Source of the DNA: Synechococcales cyanobacterium PMM_0073
Lineage (GTDB): Bacteria; Cyanobacteriota; Cyanobacteriia; Elainellales; Elainellaceae
Length of the DNA: 9,876 nt
NCBI GenBank assembly: GCA_949127695.1
Contig: CASBQH010000194.1
Location: forward strand, 1-9,876
Reading direction: 5' to 3'
In this document: piece by piece, positions 1-6,674 of the stretch
Position numbering within the stretch: position 1 is the stretch's first letter
Layout of the letters: each line of letters begins with the position of its first letter
Position numbers and translations under genes: made by a program
Notes under the pieces: model-generated
The model's input: only the letters and a program-made list of their open reading frames with translations
What the model was told of the DNA's origin: nothing
Database searches by the model: none

Positions 1-163
1 CATCAAACACCTCACAGAGCGAAGCGGAACCTGGTCACTTACAAATCACCAAGTACCGAGGGGTTGTAGGGGACGAGTTTCGTCCCCTGCCGGGGGTTTG
101 GGGGCAAGCGCCCCCAAGAAAGACTCGGTTCTCAGCCCAGATCTCTGCTTACCAGATCTCTGC
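1..163. other. Non-coding region downstream of pgi
   Basis: No convincing gene is visible here. The stretch lies past the pgi stop codon, so it would be the 3' untranslated region or terminator of the minus-strand pgi transcript. It contains two adjacent hairpins (66-118) and a 15-bp tandem repeat (137-166), listed separately. Bases 1-59 show no recognisable structure. No run of T on the minus strand follows either hairpin, so a classical intrinsic terminator is not demonstrated. Confidence 0.6.
66..118. repeat. Twin hairpins, possible dispersed palindromic element
   Basis: Two strong inverted repeats stand side by side. The first pairs GGGGACGA (69-76) with TCGTCCCC (80-87) around a GTT loop. 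It can be extended by three pairs, one of them G-T, to 66-90. The second pairs TTGGGGGC (98-105) with GCCCCCAA (110-117) around AAGC. Four G-runs of at least four bases lie on the plus strand (60-63, 69-72, 92-96, 100-104). The paired GC-rich form resembles palindromic elements scattered between genes in many cyanobacteria, and it could also stop or protect the pgi transcript. Membership of a repeat family is inference, because only one copy is in this window. Confidence 0.65.
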
Positions 164-166
164 TCA
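137..166. repeat. 15-bp tandem repeat spanning the pgi stop codon
   Basis: CCAGATCTCTGCT occurs at 137-149 and again at 152-164, giving two 15-bp units that differ at one position. On the minus strand each unit starts with an in-frame stop, TGA (166-164) and then TAA (151-149), so pgi is followed by a second stop four codons later. It looks like a local slippage duplication at the 3' end of the gene. Confidence 0.8.
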
Positions 167-1750
167 CCTTGCACTCACCTTCAAGCTCGCAGGCTGCCTC
201 AAATCCCCCATCAGCTCCACCCCCCGCTGATTCGCGCTCAAATGCCGCAGAATCTTATAGATCGCCTCGATCTGATCAGCGGCCCCAGCCTTTGCGGCCA
301 AATCACTCAACGACATCGGCGCAGCCGCCTCAGCCAAAATCTGCACCACCTGCTTCTGCAAATCCAAAACCGTAGCGGCAGCCTTTTTCCCAGCCTCCAC
401 GCCGGGTTGATGATAAGCATTCACGTTCACCAGCGACCCATAGAGCGTCACCGTCCGCTCATAGAGCGCAATCAGCGCCCCTACCCTGCGGGCATCGACT
501 CTAGGCACCGTCACCGTAATCGAATCCCGCCGATTGTCATAGAGCGCCTGCCTTGTCCCCTGGAGCAAACCTGAGAGAAAATCCCCCGAAGTCGCCCCTG
601 GCTCTACCTCAATCGACTCACCCTGCCGATCTTCCAGCACCTCAATAAAGGTGACAAAGAAATTGGCAATGCCCTCGCGCAGCTGCTGCACATAGGCATG
701 TTGATCGGTCGAGCCTTTGTTGCCATAGACGGCAATTCCCTGATGAACCACCTGGCCATCCAGGTCTTTCTCTTTGCCCAAAGACTCCATTACCAGCTGC
801 TGCAAATAGCGCGAAAACAGCAGCAGGCTGTCTTTGTAGGGCAGCACCACCATGTCTTTCTCGCCCTTGCCCTTGCCCGAATAGTACCAGCTCAGCGCCA
901 GCATCGCCGCCGGATTGCCTTTGATCTGCGGCAGGCGCGTTGCGGCATCCATTTCCTTTGCGCCAGCCAGCATCGCGTTAATATCGATGCCTTGCAGCGC
1001 CGCTGGCAATAGCCCCACCGCCGACATCTCGGAAGTGCGTCCGCCCACCCAGTCATGCATCGGGAAGATATCGAGCCAGCCTTCTGTTTTGGCAATCTGC
1101 TCAAACTTACTGCCAAGACCAGTCACAGCCACAGCCTGAGGAGCCAGACTCAAGCCCTGCTGCGCCAAGGCATGTTTGACCTCCAGCATCCCGTTGCGGG
1201 TTTCGGGCGTGCCGCCTGATTTGGTCATAATCACCACCAGCGTTGAGGCCAGATGGTCTTTCAGCTGGGCAAATACCCGATCCATGCCAGCCGGATCGGT
1301 ATTGTCCAAAAACGCAATCTGCATGGGGGCATCGACTGCGCCTAGCGCATCAGCCACAAACTCTGGCCCTAGCGCCGAGCCGCCAATCCCAACTGAGAGA
1401 ATATGCGTGAACTTGGGCGCATTCGGCGGGTGAATTTCGCCGCTATGCACCTTTTGGGCAAAGCCGTGAATTTTTTGCAGCGTGCTGTCAATATCTTCTT
1501 GCAGGTCAGGGCTAGGAGCAAGGCTAGAGTCGCGCAGCCAGTAATGCCCCACCATTCGGTTTTCGTCGGGGTTGGCAATTGCGCCAGCTTCTAGGGCGGC
1601 TAGATCTGCAAACGCTTTGTCAAACTTAGGTTGCAGCATTGCAACGAAATCCTCACTAAACCGCATCCGGCTAATGTCGAGGTATAGCCCTAGCCCTTCG
1701 TGGTAGTAAAGCCAATCTTGGTAACGTTGCCAGGTTGTCGCGGCATCCAT
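164..1750 (-). CDS. pgi: Glucose-6-phosphate isomerase
   Basis: Interconverts glucose 6-phosphate and fructose 6-phosphate in the cytoplasm, linking glycolysis, the oxidative pentose phosphate pathway and, in a cyanobacterium, sugar-phosphate output of the Calvin cycle towards glycogen. The 528-residue protein is full length for the cyanobacterial form. The first SIS domain carries GIGGSALGP (121-129) and the phosphate-binding TKSGGTPET (176-184). The second carries DWVGGRTSE (233-241). Family catalytic residues are present: Glu322 in MESLGK, His351 in TDQHAY and Lys455 in GVEAGKK. After the SIS fold, residues about 476-515 resemble a small winged-helix tail. The ATG start fits the usual N-terminus of cyanobacterial homologues, although no strong ribosome binding site precedes it. 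The gene probably has its own leader (1751-1916), which contains a 7-bp inverted repeat. Confidence 0.97.
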   Translation of the reverse strand: MDAATTWQRYQDWLYYHEGLGLYLDISRMRFSEDFVAMLQPKFDKAFADLAALEAGAIANPDENRMVGHYWLRDSSLAPSPDLQEDIDSTLQKIHGFAQKVHSGEIHPPNAPKFTHILSVGIGGSALGPEFVADALGAVDAPMQIAFLDNTDPAGMDRVFAQLKDHLASTLVVIMTKSGGTPETRNGMLEVKHALAQQGLSLAPQAVAVTGLGSKFEQIAKTEGWLDIFPMHDWVGGRTSEMSAVGLLPAALQGIDINAMLAGAKEMDAATRLPQIKGNPAAMLALSWYYSGKGKGEKDMVVLPYKDSLLLFSRYLQQLVMESLGKEKDLDGQVVHQGIAVYGNKGSTDQHAYVQQLREGIANFFVTFIEVLEDRQGESIEVEPGATSGDFLSGLLQGTRQALYDNRRDSITVTVPRVDARRVGALIALYERTVTLYGSLVNVNAYHQPGVEAGKKAAATVLDLQKQVVQILAEAAAPMSLSDLAAKAGAADQIEAIYKILRHLSANQRGVELMGDLRQPASLKVSAR

Positions 1751-1796
1751 AGTTTTGACCCACAGGTATTCAACGGTTTACAATTCGATCGGAAGA

Positions 1797-1820
1797 GAGC
1801 GGGAGTGCAGTAACCCGCTC
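1797..1820. repeat. 7-bp perfect inverted repeat in the pgi leader
   Basis: GAGCGGG (1797-1803) pairs with CCCGCTC (1814-1820) around a 10-base loop. It lies 47 bp before the pgi start and about 97 bp after the stop codon of the lipoprotein gene. It could be a weak terminator for the latter, a 5' leader hairpin of pgi, or a protein binding site. On the minus strand the repeat is followed by TCTTCC, not a T-run, so terminator function is doubtful. The rest of 1751-1916 shows no promoter I would trust. Confidence 0.5.
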
Positions 1821-1916
1821 ACCCTGGCTCATTCTGTAAGGATCTGCGGCAAACTTGCAGTAGCGCCGTAAACATGGCTGCATGAGAAGTTGAATATTCA
1901 GCTCAGATTCTTGGAG

Positions 1917-2429
1917 CTACTTGAGGTTGGCCAGTCCGTTCAGGTTAAATTTTGAGATCCAGGCGGCGCGGTCAGCTTTGGTGAAAGCGGGATCGCGCGT
2001 CTGCGCCTTCACCTGATAGCGGTTGCTCACCAGGATTGCCGTGATGTTCTGCCCCTGCTCAACGCTAGGGTATCCAGCAATTTTGCTGCTGCTACCCTGA
2101 AATTTGTCGGCGGCTCCGGGAATGCTGGTCGTGTCGTTAATCGACAGCACTGCCACGTTTTTGCCGCCCTGGTTTACCTTGTACTCCGCAAAGCCTTTTT
2201 TCTCCTGGGAGGGCACAATTTCATAGCCGCTGACCGATCTGGGGAAAAATTTGTTGAACTCTGCGCCCTGGGTGGCCTCTTTGGCAACCGCGCCCGGTGC
2301 GTTACGCTGGGTGGTCTCAGTTTGGGTTTGCTCATAGCGCGAGGGAGTAGAATCGCCGCAGGCGGTTAGGCAAAGCATCAGGCTCAAACAGATCGGAGCC
2401 AGAATCCTGCGCCAGTTCTTAGAAATCAT
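1917..2429 (-). CDS. Conserved cyanobacterial lipoprotein of unknown function
   Basis: A 170-residue protein with a clear lipoprotein signal: positive n-region (Lys4, Arg7, Arg8), hydrophobic core (about 9-21) and lipobox LTAC with the lipidated cysteine at 24. A low-complexity, Thr/Gln-rich linker (about 28-55) follows. Then comes one compact domain of about 110 residues that includes EKKGFAEYKV, VAVLSINDT and ITAILVSNRYQVKAQ. The domain looks mostly beta-stranded, and the motif set is familiar to me from cyanobacterial hypothetical proteins, but I know of no assigned role. The mature protein should sit on the periplasmic face of the plasma membrane or in the outer membrane. An AGGAG ribosome binding site eight bases before the ATG supports the start. 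It lies 159 bp downstream of moaA and is probably transcribed independently; no function follows from the neighbours. Confidence 0.85.
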   Translation of the reverse strand: MISKNWRRILAPICLSLMLCLTACGDSTPSRYEQTQTETTQRNAPGAVAKEATQGAEFNKFFPRSVSGYEIVPSQEKKGFAEYKVNQGGKNVAVLSINDTTSIPGAADKFQGSSSKIAGYPSVEQGQNITAILVSNRYQVKAQTRDPAFTKADRAAWISKFNLNGLANLK

Positions 2430-2437
2430 TTCTTCGT

Positions 2438-2442
2438 CTCCT
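2438..2442 (-). promoter_or_regulatory. Ribosome binding site of the lipoprotein gene
   Basis: AGGAG on the minus strand, eight bases before the ATG at 2429. It is the best Shine-Dalgarno match among the minus-strand genes here and fixes the start. The remaining 2443-2588 gap towards moaA contains short palindromes (for example GGAAGCTTCC) but no terminator or promoter clear enough to call. Confidence 0.7.
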
Positions 2443-2588
2443 GATCTAGAAATTTAGAAAGACCGAGATTAGTTTTACCTGCATCTGGAGCTTTTTGGAA
2501 GCTTCCGCAGGAAGAATTAACCTAATCACGCAAGGAATTGAAAGCGGGGACTGAGAAAATTGCCGCTTGAGTAAAATCGATAGCTGGC

Positions 2589-3578
2589 TTAGCCGCCAAT
2601 CTGCGACATCGTGCGTCCGTAGGCTCCGGTTGCGCCCGATTCGCGCATTTTGAAGTTGATCTCAGGCTTGGCGGCCAAAAGCTGTTCGACCTGGGTTCGC
2701 AGTTCAGAGAGCGGCAGGCCAGAGCGCAGGGCTGTTTTGAGATCAATCTGGCGTGATTCGTTCAGCAGGCAGGGGCGCAGCCAGCCATCCGCCGAGAGCC
2801 GCATTCGGTTGCAGCGATCGCAAAAACATTCCGACATCTGGCTAATAAAGCCCAGCGTCCCTTTTGCGCCTGGAATCTGAAATATATCCGCTGGGCCGTT
2901 TCCTACAACTTGGCTAACGCTGAGTCCCCAGCGTTCTCGAATTTGTTGCCGCAGTGCCTCTGAATCTATCCAGCCTTTTTCGCCGAACAGCTCAGCGTTA
3001 CCAATTGGCATAAATTCAATAAACCGCACGTGCCATTCGCGTTCGATACTCAGCGCTGCCAGGTTTAGTATTTCACTGTCATTCACGCCTGGAATTACTA
3101 CTACATTCAGCTTCAAAGGACTAAAGCCCACCTGATGCGCTGTCTGGATGCCTTCCCAGACCTGCTGCCAGCGCGACCGACCGCGATTGCCAATAATCTT
3201 GTCAAAAGTCTCTGGCTCCAGCGAGTCGAGGCTAATATTGATCCGCCGCAACCCTGCATTATGCAAATCTTGCGCCAGCTCTCGCAGCCGAAACCCATTG
3301 GTCGTCATTGAGAGATCTTGGGTTTGCGGCAGGCTGGCAATTGCGCGCACCAGATCGACTAGCCCAGTTCGCAGCAAAGGCTCGCCGCCCGTGAGCCGAA
3401 AGCGAGTGAAGCCAGCCGGAATCAGCACTTGGCGCAAGAGCAGCAGCAGCTCATCGTTGCTCAAAAATTCCTGGCGCTGCAAATAGTCCAGCTCTGCGTC
3501 GTCTGGCATACAGTACTGGCAGCGGAAGTTGCAGCGATCAATCAGGCTAATGCGGAGGTAGTCAACGATTGGGTTCAC
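2589..3578 (-). CDS. moaA: GTP 3',8-cyclase (molybdenum cofactor biosynthesis)
   Basis: Radical SAM enzyme that converts GTP to (8S)-3',8-cyclo-7,8-dihydroguanosine 5'-triphosphate, the first step of molybdenum cofactor synthesis; in cyanobacteria the cofactor serves enzymes such as nitrate reductase. The 329-residue protein has both iron-sulfur sites: the N-terminal CX3CX2C (Cys16, Cys20, Cys23) for the SAM cluster and the C-terminal CX2CX13C (Cys253, Cys256, Cys270) for the GTP-binding cluster. LTGGEPLLR (62-70) is the SAM-contact motif. The protein ends in the conserved Gly-Gly tail (328-329). The start is GTG at 3578: an in-frame stop lies only two codons upstream, and homologues begin close to VDYLRISL. 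No other moa or moe gene is in the window. It follows the Uma2 gene by 42 bp and may share a transcript with it. A perfect HIP1 site lies inside the gene. Confidence 0.97.
   Translation of the reverse strand: MNPIVDYLRISLIDRCNFRCQYCMPDDAELDYLQRQEFLSNDELLLLLRQVLIPAGFTRFRLTGGEPLLRTGLVDLVRAIASLPQTQDLSMTTNGFRLRELAQDLHNAGLRRINISLDSLEPETFDKIIGNRGRSRWQQVWEGIQTAHQVGFSPLKLNVVVIPGVNDSEILNLAALSIEREWHVRFIEFMPIGNAELFGEKGWIDSEALRQQIRERWGLSVSQVVGNGPADIFQIPGAKGTLGFISQMSECFCDRCNRMRLSADGWLRPCLLNESRQIDLKTALRSGLPLSELRTQVEQLLAAKPEINFKMRESGATGAYGRTMSQIGG
2814..2821. repeat. HIP1 octamer GCGATCGC
   Basis: A perfect copy of the highly iterated palindrome typical of many cyanobacterial genomes, here inside moaA. I found only this one perfect copy in the window; near matches occur elsewhere (for example around 7777). 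It supports the cyanobacterial assignment. Confidence 0.75.
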
Positions 3579-3620
3579 GGCGGCTCACAGGCGTTTAGAG
3601 TGATTTTAACGAACCCTGGC

Positions 3621-4253
3621 TCAATTCGCGGCAATCCCTTGCTGCAACAGTCGCAGCACTTCAGCCAAATCGCCCACCAGCAGCGCCGAGCTGGCCAGCC
3701 ACAGCCCCGGAAACTGGCGGCTACAGATCACGCCTGCCTCAGCGACTAGCGGCTGATATTCATCTGCTTCGAGGTAAAACCAGTCAATCTGCTGGCTGTA
3801 GGTACGCCAGACTAGATATTCCTGCACGCCGTTGCGCCGATAGACGCGCAGCTTGTCATGCAGATCATAGGAGGCACTGCTGGCGGCGATTTCTACAATT
3901 AGCTCTGGCGCGCCTTCAATATAGTCGTCTTCGCTGATCCAGGAGTTGCCCGGTTCGCGTCGCAGCACCGCATCTGGCTGCGGCTCGTTGTCGGCATCTA
4001 GGCGCACCGTTGGGTTGTCGTAGAGTTCAACGCCGGGAACAGCCATTTTGTAAGTCCAGAGCCAGCCCATCATGTCACCATGCGGTTTACCATGTGCTCT
4101 GGCGCGTAAGGGTGAGGCCAAGTAAACAACTCCTTCAATCAGTTCAGCTTTTTTGAGGGCAGGCATAGCGGTATAGCGCCGCTCAAACTCAGCACGGCTG
4201 AGGCGATCACCACTTTCTAAGGGAGGCAGCTTAAGCAGGCGTTCGGTGGTCAT
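3621..4253 (-). CDS. Uma2/DUF820 family PD-(D/E)XK nuclease-fold protein
   Basis: A 210-residue member of the Uma2 (DUF820) family, which is greatly expanded in cyanobacteria and has a restriction-endonuclease-like fold. The actual substrate and role of these proteins are mostly unknown. The expected acidic and basic residues are present: Glu40 in ELIEGVVY, Asp94 in PQPDAVL, Glu121 in PELIVEIA and Lys134 in DLHDKLRVYRRNGVQEYLVW, so the fold and a metal site appear intact. The length is normal for the family. It sits between the signal peptidase gene (40-bp gap) and moaA (42-bp gap) on the same strand. No Shine-Dalgarno sequence precedes the ATG. Such genes often occur as scattered single copies, and I see no toxin-antitoxin partner or mobile element beside it. 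Nuclease activity is inference from family. Confidence 0.9.
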   Translation of the reverse strand: MTTERLLKLPPLESGDRLSRAEFERRYTAMPALKKAELIEGVVYLASPLRARAHGKPHGDMMGWLWTYKMAVPGVELYDNPTVRLDADNEPQPDAVLRREPGNSWISEDDYIEGAPELIVEIAASSASYDLHDKLRVYRRNGVQEYLVWRTYSQQIDWFYLEADEYQPLVAEAGVICSRQFPGLWLASSALLVGDLAEVLRLLQQGIAAN

Positions 4254-4293
4254 GGTTAGCAGGAGCTAGAGCTAGTTGGCTTGATCATAGCCG

Positions 4294-4842
4294 CTACTGC
4301 TGAACTGACCCAAATCGATTCAGCGGCCAGTAGCGCCAGATCACCCGACCCAGCAAGTTCTGCTGCGGCAAGGCTCCCCAATAGTGGCTGTCAAAGGCAT
4401 TGTTGCGGTTGTCGCCCAGCAAAATCACCGTCTGGCTGGGCACGGTGACTGGCCCCCAGGCATAGGTAGGAGCTTCGCTGAGGTAGGGTTCTAGCAGCGG
4501 CTGTTGATTGATATAAACTTTGCCCTGCTTGACTTCAATCACTTCACCCGGCAGGCCAATCACACGCTTCACAAATACGGTTTTGTGATTGACTGGCATC
4601 GCCCCTTGCAGCATTTCGCTCAGCTGCTGAGAGGGGCGAAAAACTACAATATCGCCGCGCTGCGGTAGAGCGGTTTGGTAGCTGTTCCGGTCGGTCAAGA
4701 TTCGGTCATTCACCGCAAAAGTGGGCAGCATCGACTCGGAGGGAATGTAGTAGGCGCGATAGCGACCGGGCGAACAGGCGCTGAGGCTACCTGCTAGCGC
4801 CAACAGCAGCAGCGAGCGGCAGCGGACTTGCAGAATTTGCAT
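4294..4842 (-). CDS. lepB: Signal peptidase I, with a lipoprotein-type N-terminus
   Basis: Serine/lysine-dyad peptidase (S26 family) that removes signal peptides from exported proteins on the outer face of the plasma or thylakoid membrane. The 182-residue protein has the catalytic Ser37 in YIPSESMLPT, the general base Lys92 in FVKRVIGLPGE, and the conserved GDNRNNAFDSHYWG (143-156), so it should be active. The N-terminus is odd: Arg7 and Arg9, a short hydrophobic core (about 11-20) and a perfect lipobox LSAC with cysteine 23. This suggests lipid anchoring instead of the usual uncleaved transmembrane helix. An in-frame stop just upstream of the ATG limits alternative starts, and no strong ribosome binding site is seen. 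It is divergent from guaA and may head a transcript with the Uma2 gene and moaA. Cyanobacteria often carry more than one signal peptidase I, and this could be an accessory one. Confidence 0.93.
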   Translation of the reverse strand: MQILQVRCRSLLLLALAGSLSACSPGRYRAYYIPSESMLPTFAVNDRILTDRNSYQTALPQRGDIVVFRPSQQLSEMLQGAMPVNHKTVFVKRVIGLPGEVIEVKQGKVYINQQPLLEPYLSEAPTYAWGPVTVPSQTVILLGDNRNNAFDSHYWGALPQQNLLGRVIWRYWPLNRFGSVQQ

Positions 4843-5003
4843 CTTGAATCAGAGACTTGGAATTCTTTGAATTCGGCCAAATTGAATCGGGCGAGGCTGT
4901 ACTTTTAGCGGAGTTTTGTTACCCTGGTAAGAATACTCAAAATCTTAAAGCTAAGCTTTTTTATCTCTGGACTCTTTATTATTTAGCTCTTGGTTCTCTC
5001 TAC

Positions 5004-5024
5004 TCTAGGCATAATCTAGGCATA
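5004..5024 (+). repeat. Direct repeat TCTAGGCATA, 11-bp period
   Basis: TCTAGGCATA occurs at 5004-5013 and 5015-5024, separated by a single A. Both copies lie on the same helical face, immediately before the guaA ribosome binding site. The position suits a repressor operator or a leader-RNA element, but no regulator is known to me for this motif. Confidence 0.55.
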
Positions 5025-5026
5025 TC

Positions 5027-5030
5027 AGGA
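5027..5030 (+). promoter_or_regulatory. Ribosome binding site of guaA
   Basis: AGGA seven bases before the GTG at 5038. It supports this GTG as the start rather than the internal ATG at 5098, which would remove the 20-residue N-terminal extension common in cyanobacterial GuaA. Confidence 0.6.
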
Positions 5031-5037
5031 CGCACAA

Positions 5038-6645
5038 GTGACTCTCCAAACCGAACAGCCTCCAACTCAATCATCCACCGAGCGGCTCGACCGCCAAATG
5101 ATTGTGATTTTAGACTTTGGCTCCCAATATTCTGAGCTGATTGCCCGTCGCATCCGCGAAACCCAGGTTTATTCAGAGGTGTTGAGCTATCGCACTACTG
5201 CTGAACAGCTGCGACAGCTCAGCCCCAAAGGGATTATTCTCTCCGGCGGCCCCAACTCGGTCTACGACAGCAATGCCCCCCACTGCGACCCCGAAATCTG
5301 GACGCTGGGCATCCCAATTTTGGGCGTCTGCTACGGGATGCAGGTGATGGTGCAGCAGCTGGGCGGCGGCGTGGAGCGGGCGGAGCGCGGTGAATATGGC
5401 AAGGCAGCGCTGATTGTGGATGACGCCGACAGTTTGTTTGCTGAAGTCGTCAACGGCGTCACGATGTGGATGAGCCACGGCGATTCGGTCACGAGCCTGC
5501 CAGAAGGCTTCAAATGCTTGGCGCATACCGATAATACGCCCTGCGCGGCAATTGCTGACAGGACAAGGCAGTTCTATGGGGTGCAGTTTCACCCAGAGGT
5601 GGTGCATTCGCTGGGCGGGCAGGTGCTGCTGCGGAACTTTGTCTATCAGGTTTGCGCCTGCGAACCCACTTGGACAACCGAGGCATTTGTGGAAGAGGCG
5701 ATCCGCGAAGTCAAGGCGAGAGTGGGGGAAAAGCGAGTGCTGCTGGCGCTCTCTGGCGGCGTGGATTCCTCGACGCTGGCTTTTTTGATGTATCGGGCAA
5801 TTGGCGAGCAGCTCACCTGCATGTTCATCGATCAGGGCTTTATGCGAAAGGGCGAGCCGGAGCGGCTGCTGAAGCTATTTAAAGAGCAGTTTCATATTCC
5901 GGTCGAATATGTCAACGCCCGCGATCGGTTTGTCTCGCAGCTAGTGGGCGTCACCGATCCGGAAGACAAGCGCAAGCGGATTGGGCATGAGTTCATCCGC
6001 GTGTTTGAAACTGAGTCGAAGCGGCTGGGGCCATTTGACTATCTGGCGCAGGGCACGCTCTACCCCGACGTAATCGAATCTGCCGATACCAACGTCGATC
6101 CGCAGACGGGCGAGCGGGTTGCCGTCAAAATTAAGAGCCATCACAACGTCGGTGGCCTGCCCAAAGACCTCCAGTTTAAGCTGGTTGAGCCATTACGCAA
6201 GCTATTCAAAGACGAGGTGCGGAAAGTTGGGCGCTCAATTGGCCTGCCGGAAGAGATCGTCAACCGCCACCCGTTTCCGGGCCCCGGTCTGGCGATTCGG
6301 ATCTTGGGCGAAATTACCGACGAGCGGCTCAATATTCTGCGCGACGCCGACCTGATTGTGCGGCAGGAGATTAACCGCAGCGGCACTTACCACGAGCTAT
6401 GGCAGGCATTTGCGGTGCTGCTGCCGGTTCGCAGCGTGGGCGTCATGGGCGACCAGCGCACCTATGCCTACCCCATCGTGCTGCGCTTCGTCACCAGCGA
6501 GGACGGCATGACCGCCGACTGGGCGCGTGTGCCCTACGACCTGCTGGAAACCATTTCCAATCGCATTGTTAACGAGGTGCGCGGCGTCAATCGCGTTGTT
6601 TATGACATTACCTCGAAGCCGCCTGGAACGATTGAGTGGGAGTAA
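5038..6645 (+). CDS. guaA: GMP synthase (glutamine-hydrolysing)
   Basis: Converts XMP to GMP using ATP and glutamine, the last step of guanine nucleotide synthesis, in the cytoplasm. The 535-residue protein is complete. The class I glutamine amidotransferase domain (about 21-205) has the nucleophile Cys98 in GVCYGMQ and the partner residues His185 and Glu187 in FHPEVV. The ATP pyrophosphatase domain has the P-loop LSGGVDSS (238-245) and continues with [13 protein letters not shown]. The C-terminal dimerisation domain carries [11 protein letters not shown] (411-421) and ends in KPPGTIEWE. The GTG start is supported by AGGA at 5027-5030. It is transcribed alone, divergently from lepB, and converges on the M48-like gene with only 29 bp between the two stop codons and no evident terminator. 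A phased direct repeat directly before the ribosome binding site may be regulatory. Confidence 0.98.
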   Translation: MTLQTEQPPTQSSTERLDRQMIVILDFGSQYSELIARRIRETQVYSEVLSYRTTAEQLRQLSPKGIILSGGPNSVYDSNAPHCDPEIWTLGIPILGVCYGMQVMVQQLGGGVERAERGEYGKAALIVDDADSLFAEVVNGVTMWMSHGDSVTSLPEGFKCLAHTDNTPCAAIADRTRQFYGVQFHPEVVHSLGGQVLLRNFVYQVCACEPTWTTEAFVEEAIREVKARVGEKRVLLALSGGVDSSTLAFLMYRAIGEQLTCMFIDQGFMRKGEPERLLKLFKEQFHIPVEYVNARDRFVSQLVGVTDPEDKRKRIGHEFIRVFETESKRLGPFDYLAQGTLYPDVIESADTNVDPQTGERVAVKIKSHHNVGGLPKDLQFKLVEPLRKLFKDEVRKVGRSIGLPEEIVNRHPFPGPGLAIRILGEITDERLNILRDADLIVRQEINRSGTYHELWQAFAVLLPVRSVGVMGDQRTYAYPIVLRFVTSEDGMTADWARVPYDLLETISNRIVNEVRGVNRVVYDITSKPPGTIEWE

Positions 6646-6674
6646 AGTGGATGAGTCAAGGAAACAGAGAAAAG

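Larger units (their letters stand above)
4843..5037. promoter_or_regulatory. Divergent promoter region between lepB and guaA
   Basis: This AT-rich stretch must carry the promoters for both outward genes. On the plus strand TTGTTA (4916-4921), a 16-base spacer and CAAAAT (4938-4943) is a possible sigma-70-type pair for guaA; TATTAT (4977-4982) is an alternative -10 without a good -35. Near the lepB start two GAATTC palindromes (4860-4865 and 4869-4874) are separated by TTT. A 5-bp stem followed by six T (4947-4962) is a weak hairpin in the putative guaA leader. An 11-bp-phased direct repeat lies at 5004-5024. None of the promoter elements is strong enough to assign with certainty. Confidence 0.4.

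Noticed and set aside
98..574. A 158-residue plus-strand open frame antisense to the end of pgi
   Set aside because: It mirrors the pgi coding strand, has a composition typical of a shadow frame (Pro, Arg, His rich) and shows no recognisable motif.
4860..4874. Two GAATTC palindromes separated by TTT as an operator for lepB
   Set aside because: The sites are short and AT-rich enough to arise by chance, and no known regulator fits.
4947..4962. Hairpin AAAGC/GCTTT followed by six T as an intrinsic terminator
   Set aside because: The stem has only five AT-rich pairs and would lie ahead of guaA with no plus-strand gene to terminate; an attenuator is possible but unsupported.
5098..5100. Internal ATG as the true guaA start
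   Set aside because: The upstream GTG has a well-spaced AGGA, and the extra 20 residues resemble those of cyanobacterial GuaA.
4857..5135. A 92-residue plus-strand open frame in the lepB-guaA region
   Set aside because: It begins with TTG, runs almost 100 bp into guaA in another frame and resembles nothing; the region is better read as promoter and leader.
6646..6674. Bidirectional terminator between guaA and the M48-like gene
   Set aside because: The 29-bp gap contains no inverted repeat or T-run on either strand.
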